Shown piece after piece: positions 35,953-44,161 of a DNA stretch of 64,000 nucleotides (position 1 is the first letter of the stretch; the number at the start of each line of letters is the position of its first letter). Source of the stretch: Burkholderia puraquae (GTDB lineage: Bacteria > Pseudomonadota > Gammaproteobacteria > Burkholderiales > Burkholderiaceae); the NCBI RefSeq assembly GCF_002099195.1, contig NZ_NBYX01000002.1, positions 1 to 64,000 on the forward strand, written 5' to 3'. Below the pieces are notes generated by a model. The model was not told where the DNA came from. It saw only the letters and a program-made list of their open reading frames with translations, and did no database searches. The position numbers and the translations under genes are program-made.

Positions 35953-36336
35953 ATGGAAAACGCATTCAACGAACGCGGCGTGACGATCACGCGCAACGGC
36001 CTGTCGGCCGCCGGGCAGGTATTCGCACTGCGTGACATCCGCCAGGTCGATGTCGTCAAGATTCCGAAGAACCGCCTCGTACCGTCGCTGATCTCGCTGA
36101 TCGGCGCGGCCGCCGCCGTCGCAGGCGGCATCGCCGGATCGAGCGCCGCGCTCGTCGTCGGCGTGATGCTCGCCGTCGTCGGCTATCTCACGTGGGCCAC
36201 GCAGGACGTCACGTATCGCCTGATGGTCGAGATGCCCGACGGCAAGCGCGAAGCGCTGTCGAGCATCGACGCGGCGTTCGTCGAACGCGTTGCACAGGTC
36301 GTGCGCGATGCGCAGGCCGCGAAGGCGGCCGGCTGA
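35953..36336 (+). CDS. DUF6232-like membrane protein
   Basis: The 127-residue protein has an N-terminal strand-rich part (ERGVTITRNGLSAAGQVFALRDIRQVDVVKIPKNRL). Two membrane segments with a short turn follow (VPSLISLIGAAAAVAGGIAG and SAALVVGVMLAVVGYLTWA), and then a C-terminal domain with YRLMVEMPDGKREALSSIDAAFVERVAQVVRDA. This layout is that of the DUF6232 group of small bacterial membrane proteins, whose role is unknown. The start is taken at MENAFNERG (35953), where the family begins. Confidence 0.65.
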   Translation: MENAFNERGVTITRNGLSAAGQVFALRDIRQVDVVKIPKNRLVPSLISLIGAAAAVAGGIAGSSAALVVGVMLAVVGYLTWATQDVTYRLMVEMPDGKREALSSIDAAFVERVAQVVRDAQAAKAAG

Positions 36337-36534
36337 TTCCGGTCTCCGCCCTGCACGCTTCGATTCACGGTGCCTGACCGCGCGCGGCGCGTTTCACGCC
36401 ACGCAACGGCACCCTCGTTTGCCCCGTCGAATCGCGTTTCGCCACCGTCTCGCCAACATCGCGCCTGCGCGGCGTACGCCGACCGCCTAGTATGGAAAGA
36501 GCGGCTCGCCGCCGCATCGTCCGAGGAGGCCAGC

Positions 36535-36762
36535 ATGAACGTCCAGACGCTGTCCGGCACGCTTCGCGCGCAGGAACTGCTGATCGTGTCGATGATCCGC
36601 GCGCTTCCCCCTGACGCACGCCGTGCGCTCGTCGACCTCTACACCGAACAGATCGCGTTCGCCGAACAGTCCGGCCTCGAAGCCCACAGCGATCGCGCGA
36701 CGCACGACGCGTTCATCACGCATGCACGCAACCTGCTGATCCGCATCGAAGCCCTCGCCTGA
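36535..36762 (+). CDS. hypothetical protein, 75 residues
   Basis: This small, mostly helical protein (LSGTLRAQELLIVSMIRALPPDARRALVDLYTEQIAFAEQSGLEAHSDRATHDAFITHARNLLIRIEAL) has a clear GAGGAGG ribosome site five to eight bases before ATG 36535. It resembles short conserved burkholderial proteins of unknown function. There is no signal peptide, membrane segment or known motif. It is followed by an eight-pair hairpin at 36793-36810. Confidence 0.65.
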   Translation: MNVQTLSGTLRAQELLIVSMIRALPPDARRALVDLYTEQIAFAEQSGLEAHSDRATHDAFITHARNLLIRIEALA

Positions 36763-36792
36763 CCGGGCCTGCGTTTTCCCGAATTTGCCGCC

Positions 36793-36810
36793 GCGGCTCG
36801 CCCGAGCCGC
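36793..36810 (+). terminator. GC-rich hairpin after the small helical protein gene
   Basis: GCGGCTCG at 36793-36800 pairs with CGAGCCGC at 36803-36810. There is no T-run. A 14-bp palindrome, GGTGAGCGCTCACC, follows at 36814-36827. Confidence 0.4.
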
Positions 36811-36849
36811 GCAGGTGAGCGCTCACCCATACGAGCCATTTTCCGTTCT

Positions 36850-36868
36850 TGTATTGATAATCATTCTC
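36850..36868 (+). promoter_or_regulatory. Fur box of the former haem-uptake operon
   Basis: The 19-base window matches the classical Fur consensus at about fifteen positions, with GATAATCATT at 36856-36865 as core. It lies about 130 bases before the remnant receptor gene, in an AT-rich promoter patch. Iron-dependent repression would be expected for an intact haem-uptake operon. Confidence 0.75.
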
Positions 36869-36999
36869 ATTTAGACTGGTAAAGTTATCAGTTGCCTTTC
36901 AATTCGCCGCTCGCCGCCTTCCGTGCGCGGGCGGGCCAGCCAGGTGAACGCGTCACCCAGCCAGCCTTCGGGCTTGTTTTCGTCAATGGGAGACCACCT

Positions 37000-37755
37000 G
37001 TGCATTGCTATACGCTGGCGCGGCGGCCGATCTGTGCCGCACTGTTCGGCGCGTTCGGCCTGTCCGCCGCCCCGGCTCACGCCGATTCGACGCCGCAAGG
37101 CGCCACCCCGCCTACCGCCATCCTCGCCGCCGCGTCCACGCGCGGCGATGCGGCGCTGCTCGACCCCGTTACCGTCACGGCCAACCGCACCGCCACGGCC
37201 GCGAGCCGCACGGCTGCGTCCGTCTCGGTGATCACCGACGAGGATCTGGAAGAACAGCAGGCCACCAACATCAAGGACGCGCTGCGCTACGAGCCGGGCC
37301 ACGGTGCGCCGCACCGCGTACCGGCCCGCGCGGGTGCCGATACGCTCGTCGGCCGCGACGTCACGACGCTGTCGGGCGGCGAACTCGCGCGCGTGCAGTT
37401 CGCCCGCGTGCTCGCGCAGCTGTGGCCGGACGACGACGCGACGGAAGGCGGCCCGCGCTACCTGCTGCTCGACGAGCCGACCGCCGCGCTCGACCTCGCG
37501 CACCAGCATCGCCTGCTCGACACCGTGCGCGCAGTCGCGCGCGAATGGCGGCTCGGCGTGCTGGCGATCGTCCACGATCCGAACCTCGCCGCGCGGCACG
37601 CGGATACGATCGCGATGCTCGCCGACGGTACGATCGTCGCGCACGGCACGCCGCGCGACGTGATGACGCCGGCCCATATCGCGCAGTGCTACGGATTCGC
37701 GGTGAAGATGGTGGAAACCGGCGACGGTACGCCTCCGGTGATGGTGCCCGCGTAG
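37000..37755 (+). pseudogene. in-frame fusion of a TonB-dependent haemoglobin receptor start and an HmuV-type ATPase end
   Basis: Residues 1-28 form a signal peptide. Residues 55-100 ([46 protein letters not shown]) are the plug start of a TonB-dependent haemoglobin/haem receptor. From about residue 112 the protein changes to an ABC ATPase: LSGGE signature (124-128), Walker B with [11 protein letters not shown] (155-165), and the H-loop in [19 protein letters not shown], with an HmuV-like C-terminus. The Walker A half, the rest of the receptor and everything normally between them (hmuS, T, U) are missing. The join lies near 37300-37340 and is in frame. Start GTG 37000 follows GGGAGA; the upstream TTG at 36892 does not fit a signal peptide. 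The product cannot work as receptor or ATPase. Confidence 0.82.
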
Positions 37756-37777
37756 CGCGGGTGGCGAGCATCCCCGC

Positions 37778-38389
37778 TCAATGCTCGACGTCCGCGACGC
37801 CGAACGTGCGCATCTTCCAGCCCAGCCGCACCGCGAACATCCGCATCGCGAACCCTGCGGCAAGCGCGACCACCGTCGCAACTTCGCCATCGACGCCGAG
37901 ATACTGCATCCCGACATAGAGCCCGCCCGTGACGAACGCGACGCTCGCGTACAGTTCCTCGCGCAGGATCAGCGGCATCTCGTTGCACAACAGGTCGCGC
38001 AGCATCCCGCCGCAGACACCCGTAATCGCGCCGGCCAGCACGACGATGATCGGTGCGGTGCCCGTCGACGCGCCGATGTCGCAGCCGATGATCGTAAACG
38101 CCGCGAGGCCGATCGCATCGACTGTGACGAACAGCGTCTTCATCCGCGCCACATGCCGTGCGACCCACGACGCGACGGTCGCCGCGACCAGCGTGATCAC
38201 CAGGTATTCCGGGTGCGCGATCCAGCCGAGCGGATAGTGGCCGAGCAGCACATCGCGCACGGTGCCGCCGCCGAGCGCCGTCACCGCGCCGACGAGCGCG
38301 AGCCCGAAGCGGTCCATCCCGCGGCGCATGCCCATCAGCGCCCCCGACATCGCTTCCGCGACGATTGCAATCAGATAGAGCGTATGCAT
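37778..38389 (-). CDS. trimeric intracellular cation (TRIC/UPF0126, YicG-like) channel family protein
   Basis: The 203-residue inner-membrane protein has seven predicted segments, built from two repeats of the UPF0126 unit. Each repeat carries the glycine-rich kink GALMGMRRGMDRFGLALVGAVTALGGGTVRDVLLG and AGAITGVCGGMLRDLLCNEMPLILREELYAS. Structural work on prokaryotic relatives shows potassium-selective TRIC-like channels. The start at 38389 is the normal family start. It is eight bases downstream of the PBP1A-family gene's end, both on the minus strand, so they are probably co-transcribed. Confidence 0.88.
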   Translation of the reverse strand: MHTLYLIAIVAEAMSGALMGMRRGMDRFGLALVGAVTALGGGTVRDVLLGHYPLGWIAHPEYLVITLVAATVASWVARHVARMKTLFVTVDAIGLAAFTIIGCDIGASTGTAPIIVVLAGAITGVCGGMLRDLLCNEMPLILREELYASVAFVTGGLYVGMQYLGVDGEVATVVALAAGFAMRMFAVRLGWKMRTFGVADVEH

Positions 38390-38397
38390 GGCGCGCG

Positions 38398-40521
38398 TCA
38401 GTCATCCGTGCGGAACAGGTCGAGCACGCGTTCGCGCTCGGCCGCATCGACAGCGGCAGGCATCGGCTCGGCAGGCTTGCCGTTGTTGCCCGGCGCGTCG
38501 GACGCACCAGTCACTGCCGGCGCCCCGCCGCACGCGAAGCGGCTGCGGATGTACGACGGCACGTCGGCCGTGCACGTGCCGCGCGTATATTCGGCATACA
38601 CGAAGTCGCCGTCGACGAGCGCGACATCCTGCGGCGGCGTTGCCTCGACCGGCGTACGCCCATCGACGGCCGTCTTCATGTAGTCGAGCCAGACCGGCAG
38701 CGCCAGCGTCGCACCGGTCGCGCGCCCCATCGGGCGCGGCGTGTCGTAGCCGAGCCACGCGACCGCGACGATGCCCGACGAGTAGCCGGCGAACCACACG
38801 TCCTTCGATCCGTTCGACGTGCCCGTCTTGCCGGCCGCGTCGTCGCGGCGCAGCGCGAGCGCACCGCGCGCGGTGCCGGACTTCACGACGTCGCGCAGCA
38901 TGCTGTCCATCACGAACGCGTTGCGCGCCGACACGACGCGCTCTCCCGCGGGTGCGGTGGCTTCGTACATCGCGCCGCCGTGACGCTGCTTCACCGACAG
39001 GATCAGGCGCGGCTCCATCCGCGTGCCGCCGTTCGCGAACACGCTGTATGCGCTTGCCAGTTCGAGCGGCGTCACGGCGCCCGCGCCGAGCGCGAGCGGC
39101 AGCGACGCCGGATTGCGCTGCGCGTCGAAGCCGAAGTGCACCGCGTGCTGCTGCACGTAGCGCGCGTCGGTGGCCTGCATCAGGCTGACCGCGACGAGAT
39201 TCTTCGAGCGCATGAGCCCGCGCCGCACCGGGATGAAGCCCTCGTAGTTGTTGGCGAAATTGCGCGGGCGCCACGGCCGCGCGCCGGTTTCCGCATGCGT
39301 GAGCGTGCGCTGCGTATCGTCGACGAGCACGCCCGGGAAGTAGCCCTTTTCAAGCGCCGCCGAATAGACGAACGGCTTGAAGCTCGAGCCCGGCTGGCGA
39401 TATGCCTGCAGCGCATGGTCGAACACGTTGCGGTTGAAATCCGCGCCGCCGACGAGCGCGAGCATGTCGCCCGTTGCCGCGTCGAGCGACACGAGTGCGC
39501 CTTCGAGCCCGTTGCGCGCATCGCGCTTCGCGCGCGGCTGGCGATTCAGCGTGCGTTCGAGCGACGCTTCGGCCGCGCGCTGGTCGCGCATCGAGATCGT
39601 CGTCGTCACGTCGAGGCCGAGCGTATAGGCGTCGTCGTGAAAACGTTCGACCATCATCCGGCGCGCGCGCTCGGCGACGTACGGCGCCGCGATGATCCCG
39701 GGCGGCGGCGTGGTCGCCAGCGCGATCGGCGCGTCGACGGCCGCGCGGTACGTCGCGTCGTCGAGCTGGCCGAGCGCATGCATGCGGCCGAGCACGTAGT
39801 TGCGTCGCGCGGTCGCGCGTGCCGGATTGACGACCGGGTTGAACGCGGACGGCGCCTTCGGCAGCCCCGCGAGCACGGCCGCCTCGCCCGCGCTCAGCGC
39901 GTCGAGCGGCTTGCCGAAATAGACGTTCGCCGCCGCCGCGAAACCATACGCGCGCTCGCCCAGGTAGATCTCGTTCATGTACAGCTCGAGCAGCTTGTCC
40001 TTGCTGTATTCGCGTTCGAGCTTGGCCGCCATCAGGATCTCGGCGAGCTTGCGGCTCAGCACCTTGTCGCGCGTCAGGTAGAAGTTGCGCGCGACCTGCA
40101 TCGTGATCGTGCTGCCGCCCTGCCCGGGCTGCCCCGTCACGACGTTCGCGAACGTCGCGCGCGTGAGGCCGCCGAAATCGACCGCACCGTGCTGGTAGAA
40201 CTTCGCGTCCTCGGCCGCGAGCAGCGCCTGCCGCATCAGCGGCGGGATACGTTCGAGCGGCACGAACTCGCGCCGCTCGACGCCGTATTCGGCGAGCAGG
40301 TCGCCGTCGCGCGAGAAAATCCGTAGCGGCAGCGCGGGACGATAGACGGCGAGGTGCTCGACGGATGGCAGCTGCGTCCAGATACGCTGGATCGTCCATG
40401 CGCCGATGCCCGCACATGCGAGCGTCAGGCCGAGCAGCGCGCCCGCGAGCGTGCGCCACACGCGGCGCCGGCGCGGCGGCGGCGCGGGTGGTGGTGGCGG
40501 GGATGCGGTGTGGTCGGTCAT
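38398..40521 (-). CDS. penicillin-binding protein 1A family bifunctional transglycosylase/transpeptidase
   Basis: The 707-residue inner-membrane protein has a proline- and arginine-rich cytosolic tail and one membrane anchor (residues 22-45). A GT51 glycosyltransferase domain follows (catalytic Glu104 in AAEDAKFYQHGAVDFGGLTRA; GQGGSTITMQVARNFYLT). The transpeptidase domain carries Ser379 and Lys382 (GSSFKPF), the SKN triad at 439-441 and the KTGTSN motif at 565-570. It polymerises and cross-links peptidoglycan. It is shorter than the main MrcA of about 800 residues and lacks its long insert. A secondary PBP1 is likely. Confidence 0.92.
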   Translation of the reverse strand: MTDHTASPPPPPAPPPRRRRVWRTLAGALLGLTLACAGIGAWTIQRIWTQLPSVEHLAVYRPALPLRIFSRDGDLLAEYGVERREFVPLERIPPLMRQALLAAEDAKFYQHGAVDFGGLTRATFANVVTGQPGQGGSTITMQVARNFYLTRDKVLSRKLAEILMAAKLEREYSKDKLLELYMNEIYLGERAYGFAAAANVYFGKPLDALSAGEAAVLAGLPKAPSAFNPVVNPARATARRNYVLGRMHALGQLDDATYRAAVDAPIALATTPPPGIIAAPYVAERARRMMVERFHDDAYTLGLDVTTTISMRDQRAAEASLERTLNRQPRAKRDARNGLEGALVSLDAATGDMLALVGGADFNRNVFDHALQAYRQPGSSFKPFVYSAALEKGYFPGVLVDDTQRTLTHAETGARPWRPRNFANNYEGFIPVRRGLMRSKNLVAVSLMQATDARYVQQHAVHFGFDAQRNPASLPLALGAGAVTPLELASAYSVFANGGTRMEPRLILSVKQRHGGAMYEATAPAGERVVSARNAFVMDSMLRDVVKSGTARGALALRRDDAAGKTGTSNGSKDVWFAGYSSGIVAVAWLGYDTPRPMGRATGATLALPVWLDYMKTAVDGRTPVEATPPQDVALVDGDFVYAEYTRGTCTADVPSYIRSRFACGGAPAVTGASDAPGNNGKPAEPMPAAVDAAERERVLDLFRTDD

Positions 40522-40759
40522 GTCGGGCTCCTTCTTCGATGCTGCGACCGTCGGTGCGCGGGAGGCACCGACCGATCACGAAAGGCGCGCATTGTCGAAG
40601 GGATGGCGCAAAACCGGAACATTCTTTAGCCAAAGTTTGGCTGGCTAAATTTTATTTAGGAAATCGCGACTGAGCCGTTCACGTCACACCTGCGACCGCG
40701 TGACGCATCGTCGGAGGAACTGCGCTGCACGCGCTCCGGTTCGCTTGTACCATCGTGTG

Positions 40760-41554
40760 ATGTTCGATCGATACCTCGACCAGTGGGCCCTCGTTCCCGA
40801 CGGCGGCCCGATCCTGACCGCGAGCGGCGGCCTGCTGCCCGTCGTCTGGCAGGGCCGGCCCGCGATGCTGAAAGTCGCTACCTGCGATGAAGAGCGGCGC
40901 GGCAATGCGTTGATGACCTGGTGGAACGGGCATGGCACCGCGCAGGTCTGGCAGCACGATGGCGATGCGGTCCTGCTCGAACGAGCGCAGCCGGCGCCGA
41001 CGCTGGCCGGTTTTTCGGCGACGGGCCACGACGACGACGCGATGCGCATCGCGTGTGATGTCGTCGCGCGGCTGCACGCGCATCGTGCGCCGGAGCCGCC
41101 TTCGGTCGTGCCGCTGCACGGCTGGTTCCATGCGCTGCTGTCGGATGCTTCTGGCAGCGAGGTGCTGCACCGCTCGGCAACGGTCGCACGCCAGCTGCTG
41201 GCCGGGCCGCCCATCGACGAAGTCGTCCTGCACGGCGACATCCATCACGGCAACATTCTCCATTTCGGCGATCGCGGCTGGCGTGCGATCGATCCGAAAG
41301 GGCTGCGTGGCGAGCGTGCGTTCGACTACGCAAACCTGTTCTGCAATCCTTCGCATGATATTGCGGTCGATCCCGTGCGCTTCGCGCAGCGCGTCACGCT
41401 CGTGGCAGACGCCGCGCAACTCGAGCGGCGCCGGCTGCTGCAGTGGATTCTCGCGTGGTCGGGCTTGTCGGCGGTGTGGTTGATCGAGGACGGGCTGCTG
41501 CCCGATACGCGACTGCAGGTTGCGACGCTCGCGGCGGCTACACTTGGCCTGTAG
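40760..41554 (+). CDS. aminoglycoside/hydroxyurea phosphotransferase family (APH(6)-like) kinase
   Basis: The 264-residue kinase-fold protein has the APH catalytic loop VVLHGDIHHGNIL (HGD at 158-160) and the metal-binding IDPKGLRGERAFDYANLF (IDPK at 177-180). An N-terminal lobe carries PAMLKVATCDEERRGNALMTWWNG. This is the streptomycin 6-kinase/StrB pattern. Chromosomal copies may phosphorylate natural aminoglycosides, hydroxyurea or something else, and resistance cannot be claimed from sequence. The start is ATG 40760; GTG just before it also fits. Confidence 0.82.
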   Translation: MFDRYLDQWALVPDGGPILTASGGLLPVVWQGRPAMLKVATCDEERRGNALMTWWNGHGTAQVWQHDGDAVLLERAQPAPTLAGFSATGHDDDAMRIACDVVARLHAHRAPEPPSVVPLHGWFHALLSDASGSEVLHRSATVARQLLAGPPIDEVVLHGDIHHGNILHFGDRGWRAIDPKGLRGERAFDYANLFCNPSHDIAVDPVRFAQRVTLVADAAQLERRRLLQWILAWSGLSAVWLIEDGLLPDTRLQVATLAAATLGL

Positions 41555-41840
41555 CAATACGCATCGCCAATGAAAACAGGTTCATCGCGCATTTCCGGGG
41601 AAGGCGGAGAGGACCGACGGCTCTCGGTTGCGGATTCAACCGTTCGACAGGGGCACTCGGATCGTTGACAATCGATGGCCAACCCCGCCGGCAGGCCTAC
41701 CAACCGCACCTGGCGACCATCCGCGTCGGGCCATTTCGTTCTCTGACATCACGCTCCGCCGCCCAATACGGCCGCCGGAAGCCGCTCACATTCAAACCGG
41801 AACGGCTGGAGCGCAACGTGGGGGAGATAGTGGCCGCACC

Positions 41841-42668
41841 CTACGCGTTGGTCTCTCCCGTCACCAGGTCCTGAACGTCTCTCGGCCGAAGGATTTTCTC
41901 AACCAGGCGTGCCGACATCTCGCGGCTCAACAGTCTCTGCAAATTGGCAAGCAGCCGGTTCCGGGTTCCAACAATCCGATGGCTCCGATTACGATCCAGC
42001 GCCCACAAGGCATCCTGCACCACACTCGCGACAGGCATCGGCGTGCCGACGGCCGCCTCCTGCGCGCCAACGACATCGAAAAAGGCGGTTTGCGTCGCCC
42101 CGGGACATAAGGCGACGACCCGGATGCCGCGATGCCGGTTCTCAGCCCAAACGGCTTCTGAAAATGACAACAGAAAGGCCTTGGTTGCGCCGTAGACGGC
42201 CATATAAGGATCGGGCTGGAACGCGGCTGTCGACGCGACGTTGATGACCACGCCAGCGGAACGCGCCTGCATCCCCGGCAGCAGAAGATGAGTCAGCTCG
42301 ATTGCGGCCATGCAGTTCACCAGCACTTCGTCGCGTTGGCGCGTCCACGGAATCGTTTCGAAGCGCCCGTAAGCCGCAAAGCCCGCATTATTGACGAGTA
42401 CATCGACGACTTTGCCGGTCACCTTCAGGTGGCAATCGATTGTGTGTACGGCATCAGTTGTGCTCAGGTCGGCCGTCAGGAAATCGGCGTCGCACGCATA
42501 GTCGCGTCGCAGTTCCGCGGCCAGATCGCGCAGCTTGTCGCGAGAGCGTGCGACCAGCAGAAGTCTCGCACCACGTTTGGCCAATGCATAGGCAAACGCG
42601 CGCCCGATACCCGACGATGCACCCGTGACAAGTGCTGTTTTTCCGTGAAAATCGAAACGATTTCTCAT
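41841..42668 (-). CDS. SDR family NAD(P)-dependent oxidoreductase
   Basis: The 275-residue SDR has the cofactor loop TGASSGIGRAFA (residues 13-24), NNAGFAAYG and the catalytic pair in YGATK after the serine of NVASTAAF. The ARSRDKL pattern after strand 2 suggests NADP(H). It is like the DltE/YqjQ branch, whose substrates are poorly known. Base composition is lower in GC than the neighbours, as in the MerR gene it faces, so the two probably arrived together. Its start at 42668 leaves a 100-base divergent region with a dyad. Confidence 0.87.
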   Translation of the reverse strand: MRNRFDFHGKTALVTGASSGIGRAFAYALAKRGARLLLVARSRDKLRDLAAELRRDYACDADFLTADLSTTDAVHTIDCHLKVTGKVVDVLVNNAGFAAYGRFETIPWTRQRDEVLVNCMAAIELTHLLLPGMQARSAGVVINVASTAAFQPDPYMAVYGATKAFLLSFSEAVWAENRHRGIRVVALCPGATQTAFFDVVGAQEAAVGTPMPVASVVQDALWALDRNRSHRIVGTRNRLLANLQRLLSREMSARLVEKILRPRDVQDLVTGETNA

Positions 42669-42706
42669 AGCCCGCGGATGGAGTGGAAGGTGATTTTGGA
42701 CTGTAA

Positions 42707-42728
42707 ACCGTTGACTATAGGCAACGGT
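42707..42728. promoter_or_regulatory. MerR-type operator between divergent SDR and MerR genes
   Basis: ACCGTTG at 42707-42713 and CAACGGT at 42722-42728 are exact complements with an eight-base spacer. A plus-strand -35 TTGACT (42711-42716) and -10-like TAATGA (42736-42741) are 19 bases apart. That is the lengthened spacer typical of MerR-activated promoters. On the minus strand TTGACC overlaps the same dyad. Confidence 0.65.
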
Positions 42729-42768
42729 CAAGCCTTAATGACGGTCCACAACATTGAATGGAGGCAGC

Positions 42769-43146
42769 ATGCGCATCGGCGAACTATGCAAGCGGGCGGG
42801 CGTTTCGCACGATACCGTGCGCTACTACGAGCGAATGGGGCTGCTGGACAAAGCAACACAACCTCACGCGACAAATACGTACAAGCACTACTCCGAACGC
42901 TCGTTACAGCGGATACAGCTGATTATCCATGCGAAGGCATTGGGCTTCACGCTCACGGAAATTGGCGACGTCATTCATGTATGGGACAGTCCGGCATTCG
43001 GTGTTGCGAAAAAGGTCGCGTGCCTGCAAGCAAAGCTCACGGAAATCGACGAAAAGAGCCGCGCGCTGATCATGCTGCGCGCAGGGCTGCTGAATGCGCT
43101 GGCCAAAGTCGGCAGCGATTGCGTCGAAGGACACATCGCGTGGTGA
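42769..43146 (+). CDS. MerR family transcriptional regulator
   Basis: The 125-residue protein has the MerR winged helix MRIGELCKRAGVSHDTVRYYERMGLLDKA and SLQRIQLIIHAKALGFTLTEIGDVI. A dimerisation helix with one Cys (VACLQAKLTEIDEKSRALIMLRAGLLNALAKVGSDC) follows. The Cys119 region near the end could serve a metal or redox sensor, but no clear CxxC or metal loop is present. The AT-richer codon use differs from the neighbours. A GGAGG site precedes ATG 42769. It is divergent from the SDR gene with a dyad between, so it should regulate that gene. Confidence 0.87.
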   Translation: MRIGELCKRAGVSHDTVRYYERMGLLDKATQPHATNTYKHYSERSLQRIQLIIHAKALGFTLTEIGDVIHVWDSPAFGVAKKVACLQAKLTEIDEKSRALIMLRAGLLNALAKVGSDCVEGHIAW

Positions 43147-43266
43147 GGCGCTGTTGGTGCAAGCGACAAGCCGACTCAAGCAAGAGTGTCAATGGCCGCT
43201 TCGGTTTCAGGCGAGCGTCCGCTCCGAGCCGTCAATCGATATCCACGGAAATCCACGAAGAACCTA

Positions 43267-43299
43267 AAGAAAAAGCCCGCCGGTATTCCCGGCGAGCTT
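43267..43299 (-). terminator. rho-independent terminator of allE
   Basis: The stem AAGCCCGCCGG (43273-43283) with CCGGCGAGCTT (43289-43299) has one mismatch and is followed on the minus strand by TTTTC. It ends the minus-strand allE transcript 25 bases past the stop. Confidence 0.8.
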
Positions 43300-43324
43300 C
43301 CACATCCCACTGCTTGCTCGACGC

Positions 43325-44161
43325 TTAACGCGCCGGATTCAGCAACAGGTTCATGTGACGGTTCACATCCTTGTACAGCAGATAACGGAAGCGGCCAGGG
43401 CCACCCGAATAACATGCCTGCGGGCAGAACGCGCGCAGCCACATGAAATCGCCCGCTTCGACCTCGACCCAGTCCTGGTTCAGTCGATACACGGCCTTGC
43501 CTTCGAGCACATACAACCCGTGCTCCATCACGTGCGTTTCAGCAAACGGAATCACGCCGCCCGGTTCGAACGTCACGATGTTCACGTGCATGTCGTGGCG
43601 CATGTCGCTCATGTCGACGAAGCGCGTCGTCACCCATGCACCGTTGGTGCCCGGCATCGGGATCGGCTCGACGTCCTGCTCGTTGGTCACGAAGGCGTCC
43701 GGCAGCGGAATGCCGTCAACGGCCTGATAGTGCTTGCGCACCCAGTGGAAACGCACCGCGGCATCGCTGACGTTGTGCAGCGTCCAGTCCGCGCCCGGCG
43801 GAATGAACGCGTAGCCGCCCGGCTTCAGCACGTGCTTCGTGCCTTGCAGCGTCAGTTCGGCCTCACCTTCGACGACGAACAGCACGGCTTCGGCGTTCTT
43901 GTCCTGCTCGGGCTTGTCGCTGCCGCCGCCCGGGTTCACTTCGACGATGTACTGCGAGAAGGTTTCGGCGAAACCCGACAGCGGGCGGGCGATCACCCAC
44001 AGGCGCGTGTTCGTCCAGAACGGCAGCCAGCTCGTGACGATGTCGCGCATCACACCCTTCGGGATCACCGCGTACGCCTCGGTGAACATCGCGCGATCGG
44101 TCAGCAGATCGGTCTGCGGCGGGTGGCCGCCATGCGGCGCGTAATACGTTGTCTTAGACAT
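43325..44161 (-). CDS. allE: (S)-ureidoglycine aminohydrolase
   Basis: The 278-residue bicupin releases ammonia from (S)-ureidoglycine to give ureidoglycolate in purine/allantoin breakdown. Each half is a cupin: PEQDKNAEAVLFVVEGEAELTLQGTKHVLKPGGYAFIPPGADWTLHN in the first, and MHVNIVTFEPGGVIPFAETHVMEHGLYVLEGKAVYRLNQDWVEVEAGDFMWLRAFCPQACYSGG in the second with the manganese ligands Glu, His, His and Gln. The N-terminus YYAPHGGHPPQTDLLTDRAMFTEAYAVIPKGVMRDIV is diagnostic. It is a single gene here, away from other ureide genes but in the same window as a purine permease. Confidence 0.9.
   Translation of the reverse strand: MSKTTYYAPHGGHPPQTDLLTDRAMFTEAYAVIPKGVMRDIVTSWLPFWTNTRLWVIARPLSGFAETFSQYIVEVNPGGGSDKPEQDKNAEAVLFVVEGEAELTLQGTKHVLKPGGYAFIPPGADWTLHNVSDAAVRFHWVRKHYQAVDGIPLPDAFVTNEQDVEPIPMPGTNGAWVTTRFVDMSDMRHDMHVNIVTFEPGGVIPFAETHVMEHGLYVLEGKAVYRLNQDWVEVEAGDFMWLRAFCPQACYSGGPGRFRYLLYKDVNRHMNLLLNPAR

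Noticed and set aside
36814..36827. Perfect palindrome GGTGAGCGCTCACC near the haem remnant promoter
   Set aside because: It is GC-rich, lies outside the Fur box and shows no second copy nearby. It may be part of a terminator region, so I did not call it an operator.
36892..36999. Upstream TTG start for the receptor-ATPase chimera
   Set aside because: The added 36 residues would bury the signal peptide, and GTG 37000 has a GGGAGA site at the right spacing.
38365..40326. A 653-codon open frame on the plus strand across the PBP1A-family gene
   Set aside because: The composition is Arg/His/Ala-rich without motifs, and the opposite strand has a complete bifunctional PBP with every catalytic motif.
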